NCBI GenBank assembly: GCA_009177225.1
Contig: WFLZ01000261.1
Span: 15,595-23,216 of the forward strand
Source of the DNA: Clostridia bacterium
GTDB lineage: Bacteria; Bacillota; Clostridia; Oscillospirales; Ruminococcaceae
Length of the DNA stretch: 7,622 nt
Reading direction: 5' to 3'
A program made the position numbers and the translations under genes. This document shows, piece after piece, positions 1 to 6,082 of the stretch (position 1 is the stretch's first letter; each line of letters starts with the position of its first letter). The notes beneath the pieces are model-generated. The model ran no database searches and was not told the origin of the DNA. It saw only the letters and a list, made by a program, of their open reading frames with translations.

Positions 1-234
1 GAAATTCGAGATATTAGCCGGAAGATGTGTAACCGCAACTATAAACAGTATGCCGGCAACCACAAAATTCACAAACTGCATTCCCGAAAAAAGAGCCAAA
101 GCTCCGCCAATTGCTATCAGTAAACTGCTTATACTAAGTCCACCGCCTATAATCATATTCAGCACAGACTTTATAATAATATATGCACCAATCGCAACAG
201 CTATATTTCTGCCTTGTAGGTTATTGGTTTTCAC
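1..234 (-). CDS. Small multi-pass membrane protein of unknown function (3' end beyond the window)
   Basis: The frame opens with GTG at 234 and stays open to base 1, giving 78 residues; the C-terminus lies outside the window. The start is supported by AAAGGAG at 244-250, 9 nt upstream, inside the last codons of rsfS. After a short polar start (MKTNNLQGRN) almost everything is hydrophobic, with likely membrane segments near residues 11-30, 33-50 and 52-70 and glycine turns between them (IIGGGLS, AIGGAL). No catalytic or binding motif is visible and I do not recognise a family. It follows rsfS with a 6-nt gap and is probably translated as part of the same transcript. The longest opposite-strand frame here (50-310) reads across the rsfS end and is best explained as a shadow. 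Reality of the gene is well supported; function is unknown. Confidence 0.72.
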   Translation of the reverse strand, partial: MKTNNLQGRNIAVAIGAYIIIKSVLNMIIGGGLSISSLLIAIGGALALFSGMQFVNFVVAGILFIVAVTHLPANISNF

Positions 235-240
235 AGAAAA

Positions 241-600
241 TCACTCCTTTATAAGCAGACCGCTTATGTCAACTGGGTTTGCGTCTGCCCAAAGACCCTC
301 TAAATTATAGAACTGTCGCTGTGTCTTATCAAAAACGTGTACTATTATATCAGCGTAGTCAAGAATAATCCATGTGTTGCCGGTATCGGATTCACGTCTC
401 TGCGGTTCAATGTCCTGCTGTGAAAGCTGGAACTCTACTTCATCGGCAAGTGTACGAGCGTGTGTGTTGCTTGTACCGTTGACGATTATGAAATAATCTG
501 CGAGTATGGTAAGGTCGGCAACTTTGAGTGCCTGAATATCCTCACCTTTTTTAAGGTCAAGAGTTTTAATGATAAGTTCAAATCTTTCCTGCTGTGTCAT
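241..600 (-). CDS. rsfS: Ribosomal silencing factor RsfS (DUF143/Iojap family)
   Basis: This 119-residue protein matches the usual size of RsfS, which binds ribosomal protein uL14 (L14) on the 50S subunit and blocks joining with 30S when nutrients are short. Family hallmarks are visible: DYFIIVNGTSNTHARTLAD near residues 35-53, and WIILDYADIIVHVF near 77-90 followed by QFYNLEGLWAD. The ATG at 600 is preceded by AAGAAGG, about 10 nt upstream. It lies 21 nt after the LCP gene; the yqeK-LCP-rsfS neighbourhood is common in Clostridia. The last codons contain the ribosome site of the next gene. Older annotations call the family Iojap-like; the identification is firm. Role in starvation is family knowledge, not shown here. 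Confidence 0.95.
   Translation of the reverse strand: MTQQERFELIIKTLDLKKGEDIQALKVADLTILADYFIIVNGTSNTHARTLADEVEFQLSQQDIEPQRRESDTGNTWIILDYADIIVHVFDKTQRQFYNLEGLWADANPVDISGLLIKE
244..250 (-). promoter_or_regulatory. Shine-Dalgarno of the membrane-protein gene, embedded in the rsfS terminus
   Basis: AAAGGAG read on the minus strand encodes the last Lys-Glu of RsfS and sits 9 nt before the GTG at 234. The rsfS stop TGA (243-241) lies between this site and the start, an arrangement that favours coupled translation. The site fixes the GTG as the start of the downstream gene. Confidence 0.7.
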
Positions 601-621
601 ATTAATAATGCCTTCTTTCGT

Positions 622-2391
622 TTAATTTATATCCTTGTATATCAGACCGCTATTATCAGCATCGCCGTCACTTATGCTCTGCAAATTATCGGACGTGTCA
701 TCATAAGCCGTATTCTGATAATCCGTGACATACTCAACCAGCGACGAATCCGAGCTTGTCATAATACTTTGATAGGGTCTGAAATAATTATTGAGCATAT
801 TAAGTGTGGCAATTTTGTGGACAGAATATATGTCATATACCTCGCCGTCCGGTGCCTCATATTTTGCACCCTCTCCGGGAACCATATTTACACGCACATT
901 CTCCATTGAAAGAGTTGCCGCAAAGTCCGCAAGCATACCGATATCACCAAGGCTCATATTGGTATAGATATATTCGTTATCATAAATAGTTTTGAGATAA
1001 CTGTATAATTTTACTCTGCCCTCGTCGTTGACTATACTGAAAAGCTTTTCCATAGCGGCAGCCATGAAGCGACGCTGATTTTTCATACGTCCTATATCAC
1101 CCTCTGCCAACGCCCAGCGGAAACGCACAAACCATTCCGCCTGCTCACCGCTGAGAACAGTTTCACCGGCAGGTATTCTCTTGTCGGCTTCATATATAAC
1201 TTCCTCGTCAAGCGTAATCGGAATACCGCCCACAAGGTCAACCATCTCCTCTATGTCGTTACAACCTGTTGTAATATATGCATCAATAGGTATACCGAAA
1301 TTTTCCTGTACTGCATTTACAACCCTCTGAATCGGCGGATTGACATATCTCTGTCCCATAGCGTATATACTGTTGAATTTTCCTGTAGGACTGTCTGTAT
1401 AGTCCGGCAGACAGGTGTCACGGGGAATCTGCAAAATATTTAGTTCGGCGTGACCGATATCAAACTGACATACCCATATTACATCAGTGTTGAACTCCTC
1501 CTCGTCGAATCCGAGGAAAAGCACTGTATACTGTCCCTCGACAAGCTGAGGCAAATCAAGACCGTCCGAAAAATCAACATCAACAATTTCGGGGTCTATC
1601 TGTAAATCCATAGTGTTCTCTTTAAGCTGACCCTCAACGTGAACAAGCGGCTGAAAGTTCTTTACAAAATTTATTATGGAAACATTTTCACCGTTTGAAG
1701 TATCTTTTATAATCGGCATATTCAGAAGCATCACACCAATTATAAAGACGCTTGCGGACACGGAAACAAGTTTTACAAGAAAATCTGTCATAGAAGATTT
1801 CTTCTTTTTCTTTTTTCTGCGTTTTCTGGGCGGCGGGAGTTCTTCGGCTGTGATTTTTTCTGCCTTATTTTTTTCTGATTTCTTTTTCATAGATTTTTCT
1901 TTCTTCTGTTTTTTCTTTTTATCGGATTCAGAGATTTCCGGCAGTTTTCTAATACTGCGTGCCGGTTCTGATTCTTCTTCCGGAACATCAGCGGCATATC
2001 TTCCGTTATAAGTCTCAAAAGACATTTCACCGTCATATTTCTGAGGTTCGATTTCCTCTGAAGTTTCCGAGGAATATTTACCCTGATACACGTCTTTTGG
2101 TACAGGTTCGGCTTCATATCTTCCCTTGTACTGCTTAGGCGGATTTGCGTCAAATTTTATTTCACTTCTTTCACCGAATGAAGCACTCTCATATTTACCT
2201 TTGTAATGTTCCTGCAAAGGACTTTCTTCAAATTTTTTTACCTTTTCGTTCTGAAAGGGTTTTGCTTCGTATTTTCCTCTCGGCTCTTTGACAGACTTTT
2301 TCTTTCCGGACTTATCCGTATTTTTTTTACCTATTTTTGAAATTTTTCTTATAGGTTTCTGTTCACCGTTTTTGCTGATATCCTCATTCAT
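622..2391 (-). CDS. LCP (LytR-CpsA-Psr) family cell-wall glycopolymer ligase with long repeat-bearing cytoplasmic tail
   Basis: LCP enzymes move undecaprenyl-phosphate-linked polymers (teichoic acids, capsule, secondary polysaccharides) onto peptidoglycan outside the membrane. Counting from the ATG at 2391 (589 aa), residues 1-200 are a highly charged cytoplasmic tail with six YxG-type repeats (38-135) and lysine-rich stretches (157-198). A single membrane segment follows at about 204-225, then the LCP domain from about 285 to 452. Visible LCP residues include Asp303 in NTDVIW, Arg324 in QIPRDT, LVGGIPITLDEEV, Arg423 and Arg425 in VRFRW, and Arg435 and Gln439 in GDIGRMKNQRR. The tail after residue 550 is Ser/Asp/Tyr-rich with no known motif. 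A TTG at 2415 would add 8 residues, but it has only weak AGAAAG upstream, whereas the ATG has AGAGAGGA about 10 nt before it. The polymer attached cannot be told from the sequence. Confidence 0.9.
   Translation of the reverse strand: MNEDISKNGEQKPIRKISKIGKKNTDKSGKKKSVKEPRGKYEAKPFQNEKVKKFEESPLQEHYKGKYESASFGERSEIKFDANPPKQYKGRYEAEPVPKDVYQGKYSSETSEEIEPQKYDGEMSFETYNGRYAADVPEEESEPARSIRKLPEISESDKKKKQKKEKSMKKKSEKNKAEKITAEELPPPRKRRKKKKKKSSMTDFLVKLVSVSASVFIIGVMLLNMPIIKDTSNGENVSIINFVKNFQPLVHVEGQLKENTMDLQIDPEIVDVDFSDGLDLPQLVEGQYTVLFLGFDEEEFNTDVIWVCQFDIGHAELNILQIPRDTCLPDYTDSPTGKFNSIYAMGQRYVNPPIQRVVNAVQENFGIPIDAYITTGCNDIEEMVDLVGGIPITLDEEVIYEADKRIPAGETVLSGEQAEWFVRFRWALAEGDIGRMKNQRRFMAAAMEKLFSIVNDEGRVKLYSYLKTIYDNEYIYTNMSLGDIGMLADFAATLSMENVRVNMVPGEGAKYEAPDGEVYDIYSVHKIATLNMLNNYFRPYQSIMTSSDSSLVEYVTDYQNTAYDDTSDNLQSISDGDADNSGLIYKDIN
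1987..2283 (-). repeat. Six-copy degenerate protein repeat, Y-x-G-[KR]-Y, in the LCP cytoplasmic tail
   Basis: Counting from the ATG at 2391, the copies are RGKYEAKPF (38-46), HYKGKYESA (62-70), QYKGRYEAE (87-95), VYQGKYSSE (101-109), the degenerate KYDGEMSFE (118-126) and TYNGRYAAD (127-135). Linkers are charged and of unequal length, so this is a motif array and not a tandem DNA repeat. Tyr, Gly and the basic residue before the second Tyr are the constant positions. I do not know a named domain for it. Confidence 0.75.
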
Positions 2392-2436
2392 TTCATTGAA
2401 GTCCTCTCTTTTCAATATAGCTTTCTGAACTGTTTT

Positions 2437-3027
2437 TTATTTTTTCGGCTTTTCCTGTCTGTAAAGCCTCGTATAAAAATTATATCCCTCTGCCGTACAT
2501 ATCGGAACAAGTCCGCCTTTCTTGACAACAGATTTCATTGAAAAGGCAAAAGCTTCAAGCATAGCCCCGTTAAGACTTGTATAAGAAATTTTCCTCATTC
2601 TGTCAACGTCCTTGTAGTCCCTGTCGGCAGAAATAAGGTCGCCGAGATAGACGATTTCTTCAAGCCTTGTCATTCCGGCACGTCCGACAGTGTGAAAACG
2701 TACAGAATTAAGTATATCAATATCTTCTATGCCGAACTCTGTTTTAATAAAATAAGCTCCGGCGATTGCGTGCCATAAAGAACGTGTTTCGAGTTCTTCC
2801 CTGCAAACAGTAAAATTGCTTTCAAGCACAAGTTTTTTCTGTTCATCATCACGCAGTTCCTTGCATATATCATGAAGCATTCCGGCAAAATATGCCTTGT
2901 CCGGTTCTTCACCGTATTTAATGGCAAGTTTCCGGCACTCCTCCGCAACGTTCAGCGAGTGGACATAACGTTTTTGAGAAAGATGTTCTTTAAGATATTT
3001 TTTAATTTCCGAAGGGTCGTAAAGCAA
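2437..3027 (-). CDS. yqeK: YqeK, HD-superfamily Ap4A hydrolase (symmetrical)
   Basis: This 196-residue protein has the HD metal-site pattern H...HD...H...H...D: His23 in YVHSLN, His52-Asp53 in GMLHDICKEL, His86 in LWHAIAGAYF, His112 in RFHTVGRAGM and Asp130 in YLGDLISADR. Family members in Firmicutes split the stress dinucleotide Ap4A into two ADP using a di-iron centre. Placement directly after nadD is the classic context; in some genomes the two are fused. The start is TTG at 3027: a strong GAGGTGAT lies 5 nt upstream, an in-frame TGA within that site rules out a longer form, and the next Met (residue 50) would fall inside the metal motif. The short basic tail QEKPKK ends 21 nt before the LCP TTG and 45 nt before its preferred ATG. 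The older label was 'predicted HD hydrolase'. Confidence 0.93.
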   Translation of the reverse strand: MLYDPSEIKKYLKEHLSQKRYVHSLNVAEECRKLAIKYGEEPDKAYFAGMLHDICKELRDDEQKKLVLESNFTVCREELETRSLWHAIAGAYFIKTEFGIEDIDILNSVRFHTVGRAGMTRLEEIVYLGDLISADRDYKDVDRMRKISYTSLNGAMLEAFAFSMKSVVKKGGLVPICTAEGYNFYTRLYRQEKPKK

Positions 3028-3032
3028 AACGT

Positions 3033-3040
3033 ATCACCTC
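3033..3040 (-). promoter_or_regulatory. Strong Shine-Dalgarno deciding the TTG start of yqeK
   Basis: GAGGTGAT on the minus strand lies in the 19-nt gap after the nadD stop and 5 nt before TTG at 3027. Its own TGA is in frame with yqeK, so translation cannot begin further upstream in that frame. Confidence 0.75.
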
Positions 3041-3046
3041 ACACAG

Positions 3047-3649
3047 TTAATTATTACCTGAATATAATTCCTTTAATCTTATATATTTTACTACATTTTC
3101 GTCAAGATAGCAAGAGAAATCTGAATTTTCACATAATTTTTTTCTTATTTCCGTTGAAGAAATCACTTCCGGACTTCTCTCACTTATAATAATTCTGCCA
3201 TATTCCGACAATTCTCCGGCTTTTCTGCGTAACAAATCCATGTCGCCTGAGTTTCGGGAAATAACAGCAAGGGTTACTTCCGAAAGAATTTTTTCAAAAC
3301 AGTACCACTTGTCAAACATCAGCAGCATATCACTTCCGACAAGCAGAAAAAGCTCATCTTCAGGAAATTTTCTGCGGAAATGTTCAACCGTATAAATCGA
3401 ATAGCTTACCCTATCCGAACGAAGTTCATAGTCGCTTATCCGGAAAACACTGTTTTTCATACAGACCAGTTTCAACATTTCAAGCCTGTCCGTTTCTGAA
3501 ACGTATTCTTCACTTGAACGGTGCGGAGAAATTTTTGACGGAACAAAATAAATTACATCAAGTCCGAAATCCTCCGCTGCCGTTTGAGCAAGATGAACGT
3601 GACCGTTGTGAACAGGGTTGAAACTTCCACCGTATATTCCTATTTTCAT
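3047..3649 (-). CDS. nadD: Nicotinate-mononucleotide adenylyltransferase NadD
   Basis: NadD joins ATP and nicotinate mononucleotide to form deamido-NAD, the step before amidation to NAD. The 200-residue length is typical. The nucleotidyltransferase signature GSFNPVHNGH is at residues 8-17 (catalytic HxGH, His14 and His17), the LVGSDMLLMFDKW segment at 103-115 shapes the nucleotide pocket, and ISSTEIRKKL at 163-172 is the C-terminal ATP phosphate-binding motif. The ATG at 3649 overlaps the yhbY stop by one base (TAATG), and only weak GAAAG lies upstream, so translation probably depends on ribosomes finishing yhbY. yqeK follows after 19 nt. NadD and the related CoaD share the first motif, but the ISSTxIR motif, length and neighbours favour NadD. 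Confidence 0.96.
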   Translation of the reverse strand: MKIGIYGGSFNPVHNGHVHLAQTAAEDFGLDVIYFVPSKISPHRSSEEYVSETDRLEMLKLVCMKNSVFRISDYELRSDRVSYSIYTVEHFRRKFPEDELFLLVGSDMLLMFDKWYCFEKILSEVTLAVISRNSGDMDLLRRKAGELSEYGRIIISERSPEVISSTEIRKKLCENSDFSCYLDENVVKYIRLKELYSGNN

Positions 3650-3948
3650 TACGCTTTCGGAATATTTTCAATAACGGGTTCTTTGGAGTTTCTTTTGAAA
3701 AGCACGAATTTTGAACCGATAACCTGCACAACGTCAGAACCTGTTGCAGCGGCTATTTCGTCGGCAGCTTCACGGGCGGTGTAGCCTGAATTTTCCAGTA
3801 CACGCAGTTTTATAAGTTCACGCTTGCGGAGAGCCTCGCCGATATCCTTGCACATTGTCTCCGTAACTCCGCTTTTTCCCACCTGAAATATTGTCTCATA
3901 AGATGCTGCGATACCTCTGAGATACGCTCTCTGTTTACTTGTAAGCAT
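3649..3948 (-). CDS. yhbY: YhbY-type (CRM domain) RNA-binding ribosome assembly protein
   Basis: This 99-residue protein is a stand-alone CRS1/YhbY (CRM) domain, the usual length for bacterial YhbY, which associates with pre-50S ribosomal particles. Visible hallmarks are LTSKQRAYLRG at the start, the GKSG loop at residues 24-27 (the family GxxG RNA-contact turn), LRKRELIKLRVLEN near 40-53 and VVQVIGSKFVLFKRN near 73-87. The chosen ATG at 3948 is one base after the rdgB stop, with GGTGA 5 nt upstream, and gives the family-standard MLTSKQR start. A longer in-frame ATG at 3960 would lie against AAGGA with no spacer, and one at 3993 would extend well into rdgB with residues lacking CRM character. 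The final TAA shares a base with the nadD start. Confidence 0.95.
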   Translation of the reverse strand: MLTSKQRAYLRGIAASYETIFQVGKSGVTETMCKDIGEALRKRELIKLRVLENSGYTAREAADEIAAATGSDVVQVIGSKFVLFKRNSKEPVIENIPKA

Positions 3949-3949
3949 A

Positions 3950-4534
3950 TTATTCACCATTCCTTTTTTTAAGATAATCACAGAGTTTTTCAAGAGCGTC
4001 TGCCCTGTGACTGATTTTGTTTTTTTCTTCTGATGTCATTTCTGCAAGAGTTTTTTCCCCGTACAGAAAAACAGGGTCATAACCGAAACCGTTTGTTCCC
4101 CTTGCCTCCGTGCTGATTTTTCCGTAGCACCTGCCCGTCATGAACTGCGGTTCTTCATCTGCCGTCACCAACGCAATACAGCACTCAAAATACGCTGTTC
4201 TATCATTTTCGGCAACGTTTTTCATTTCGTCAAGAAGTTTGTCACACTCCTGACCTTTCGGGGCATAGCGTGCAGAGTAAACGGACGGTCTGCCGTCGAG
4301 TGCGTCAACACAAAGACCGCTGTCGTCGGCGATAACCGGCACACCGGTTATATCATAGACGGCTTTTGCTTTAATCAGTGCGTTTTCCTCAAAAGTAACG
4401 CCGTTTTCTTCGGGTTCAACGTTCGCACCAGCTTCTTTCTGCGAAATTACATCTATACCGAGTGGTGAGAGAATCTCCCTCACCTCACGGAGCTTATTAG
4501 CATTGTTGGTAGCCATGACAATTTTTTTAATCAT
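3950..4534 (-). CDS. rdgB: RdgB/HAM1 family XTP/dITP pyrophosphatase
   Basis: The enzyme removes deaminated purine nucleotides (ITP, dITP, XTP) by cleaving pyrophosphate, keeping them out of DNA and RNA. The 194-residue product matches the family. Motifs in order: MATNNANKLREV at residues 7-18 (Asn10/Lys14 substrate contacts), FEENALIKAKA at 48-58, IADDSGLCVDALDG at 68-81 with catalytic Asp70-Asp71, GTNGFGYDPVF at 146-156, and SHRADAL at 175-181. The ATG at 4534 was chosen because MIKKIVMATN is the natural beginning of the fold; a longer in-frame ATG at 4615 would add 27 polar residues encoded inside the ftsY tail. The start overlaps ftsY by 8 nt (ATGATTAA). yhbY begins one base after its stop. 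Confidence 0.96.
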   Translation of the reverse strand: MIKKIVMATNNANKLREVREILSPLGIDVISQKEAGANVEPEENGVTFEENALIKAKAVYDITGVPVIADDSGLCVDALDGRPSVYSARYAPKGQECDKLLDEMKNVAENDRTAYFECCIALVTADEEPQFMTGRCYGKISTEARGTNGFGYDPVFLYGEKTLAEMTSEEKNKISHRADALEKLCDYLKKRNGE

Positions 4535-6050
4535 CGTCCTTGTCCTTTCTTCCGAAAAGTCTGCTGAAGAAACCACGCTTTTTTGTTTTCTGCTGTTCGG
4601 GTTCAGGTTCTTCATCTTCTGCTTCTTCTACACTGTATTCTTCGTCATCTTCGTCCACATCTTCATCTGAATCATAATCGTCAATTTCTTCATCGGGTTC
4701 GTCATATTCGTCAAACGTTTCAACAACAGTTTCTTCTTCTGTTTCTTCCTCGTCAACACTTACGGTTTCTTCCTGTTCTTCTTCTTTTTCTTCTTCCTCA
4801 GCAATTGCAAACTTACTAAAGAATCTCTGTTTTCTGTTTTCCTTTTCTTCTTCCAGTACTTTCAGTTCTTCGAACTGTTCTTCTGTTTCCTCATCTTCTT
4901 CAACGACTTCTTCAACAACTTCGGTTTCTTCTTCTGTAATTTCTTCTTTGTCAAAATCTTCTTCCGGTTCGTCTGAATCTTCTTCTATATCCTTACTGCC
5001 AAAAAGCTTTCCAAAAAATCCCTGCTTTTTAGATTCATCATCTTCATTATCTTCAATAATTTCAGATTGGGTTTCTTCAACTTCTTCGGAAACTTCATTT
5101 TCTTCGGTTTCTTCCGTCTTTTCTTCTTCCTGTTCAATATCTGCACCACTGAACAGTGCAGCAACAAATGAACGGCTGTCAAACGGCTGTAAGTCGTCTA
5201 TTTTTTCGCCGACACCTATAAGTTTTACAGGTATACCAAGTTCATTTTTAATCGAAATAACAATACCGCCCTTTGCTGTACCGTCAAGCTTTGTGAGGAC
5301 AATTCCGGTAATATTGGCAGTTTCACCGAAAAGCTTAGCCTGATTTACGGCGTTCTGTCCCGTTGTCGCATCAAGAACGAGCAGAACCTCTCTTGAACAT
5401 TCACCGGCTTTCTTGTCGATAATACGATTAATTTTCGCAAGTTCCTCCATGAGATTCTTTTTATTGTGCAGACGACCGGCGGTGTCAATTATAACAACGT
5501 CACAGCCTCTTGCCTTTGCTGCATCAAGAGCGTCATATACAACTGCTCCGGGGTCTGAACCCTCTGTGTGCTTTACAATTTCAACGCCTGCACGTTCTGT
5601 CCATACTTCAAGCTGGTCTATCGCTGCCGCACGGAAAGTGTCTGCAGCTGCAACAAGAACCTTTTTATTTTCTTTCTTGAACTGGTGACACATCTTTCCG
5701 ATAGTCGTTGTCTTGCCTGCACCGTTTACACCGATTACCATTATAACCGACGGTGAAACAGAAAGGTCAAGACCCGTATCGTCGCCCATCATTTCGCTGA
5801 TTATTTCCTGAATAAGCACCATAATCTTTTTGCGGTCTGTTATACCTCTTTCCTTGAGTTTCTTACGCAGACGGTCACATATTTCCTCCGACGTTTCAAC
5901 TCCGATATCACTCATAATCATAGTTTCTTCAAGTTCTTCAAAAAGTTCGTCATCTATGACTGTGAAAGAATTTAAAATTTTCTGTAATCTTCCCAGAAAA
6001 AAGTCTTTAGTTTTTCTGAGACCTTCTGCAATTTTCTGAATAATTCCCAT
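4527..6050 (-). CDS. ftsY: FtsY, signal recognition particle receptor, with C-terminal acidic extension
   Basis: FtsY is the membrane-associated GTPase that docks the SRP-ribosome complex at the Sec translocon. The 507-residue protein has an N domain (about 1-95, with basic amphipathic start MGIIQKIAEGLRKTKDF) and a complete G domain: GVNGAGKTT at 107-115, DTFRAAA at 137-143, DTAGRL at 189-194, TKLDGTAKGG at 253-262, GVGEKIDDLQPF at 279-290. FtsY normally ends near the FVAALF seen at 295-300. Here about 200 residues follow, mostly Glu and Asp, broken by three basic-aromatic motifs: KKQGFFGKLFGSKD (341-354), RKQRFFSKF (406-414) and KKRGFFSRLFGRKD (490-503). In E. coli a comparable acidic region with a GFF start precedes the NG domain. 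The ATG at 6050 has GGAGG 6 nt upstream, 32 nt after smc. FtsY and not Ffh: there is no Met-rich M domain. Motif function is inferred. Confidence 0.96.
   Translation of the reverse strand: MGIIQKIAEGLRKTKDFFLGRLQKILNSFTVIDDELFEELEETMIMSDIGVETSEEICDRLRKKLKERGITDRKKIMVLIQEIISEMMGDDTGLDLSVSPSVIMVIGVNGAGKTTTIGKMCHQFKKENKKVLVAAADTFRAAAIDQLEVWTERAGVEIVKHTEGSDPGAVVYDALDAAKARGCDVVIIDTAGRLHNKKNLMEELAKINRIIDKKAGECSREVLLVLDATTGQNAVNQAKLFGETANITGIVLTKLDGTAKGGIVISIKNELGIPVKLIGVGEKIDDLQPFDSRSFVAALFSGADIEQEEEKTEETEENEVSEEVEETQSEIIEDNEDDESKKQGFFGKLFGSKDIEEDSDEPEEDFDKEEITEEETEVVEEVVEEDEETEEQFEELKVLEEEKENRKQRFFSKFAIAEEEEKEEEQEETVSVDEEETEEETVVETFDEYDEPDEEIDDYDSDEDVDEDDEEYSVEEAEDEEPEPEQQKTKKRGFFSRLFGRKDKDDD
4530..5138 (-). 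other. Acidic, three-motif C-terminal extension of FtsY
   Basis: This is residues 305-507 of FtsY, on the plus strand a long pyrimidine-rich run of TTC/TCT units reflecting GAA/GAG/GAT codons. It begins just after the NG domain (SGADIEQEE). Three basic clusters interrupt the acid: 4989-5030 (KKQGFFGKLFGSKD), 4806-4835 (RKQRFFSKFA) and 4530-4583 (KKRGFFSRLFGRKD plus KDDD). Each pairs Lys/Arg with Phe-Phe, the make-up expected of a short amphipathic membrane anchor. The frame is open throughout and ends in the overlap with rdgB, so fusion by frameshift is not indicated. Confidence 0.8.
4536..4548 (-). promoter_or_regulatory. Ribosome-binding region of rdgB inside the last codons of ftsY
   Basis: The sequence AGAAAGGACAAGG, coding for the last Arg-Lys-Asp-Lys residues of FtsY, ends 1 nt before the ATG at 4534; its first AAGGA is 8 nt from the start, a suitable Shine-Dalgarno spacing. 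It supports the short RdgB start over the ATG at 4615. Confidence 0.55.
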
Positions 6051-6082
6051 TGTATTCCTCCGGTACTTATTTTTTTATATGT

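Noticed and set aside
460..909. A 149-residue plus-strand open frame rich in Ile and Cys across the rsfS/LCP junction
   Set aside because: Both opposite genes are well supported; the composition is that of antisense of coding DNA and no ribosome site precedes it.
3949..3993. Longer YhbY starts at 3993 or 3960
   Set aside because: They overlap rdgB and add residues not seen in YhbY proteins, and the ribosome-site spacing is poor at 3960.
4535..4615. Longer RdgB start at the ATG at 4615
   Set aside because: It would add 27 residues unlike the family and overlap ftsY by 89 nt; the ATG at 4534 has a Shine-Dalgarno and gives the normal N-terminus.
4600..5130. TTC/TCT-rich tract that looks like a microsatellite or phase-variable repeat
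   Set aside because: The units vary between GAA, GAG and GAT codons with no long perfect tandem run, and the ftsY frame is open throughout; it is acidic coding sequence.
4948..5343. A Ser-rich open frame on the plus strand opposite the FtsY tail
   Set aside because: It is the complement of acidic GAA/GAT codons; its Ser/Phe-rich product is the expected shadow and the frame runs into the conserved GTPase region.
6051..6082. The smc-ftsY gap as a promoter or terminator site
   Set aside because: It is only 32 nt, A-rich, with a Shine-Dalgarno but no hairpin and no paired -35/-10 boxes that I can support.
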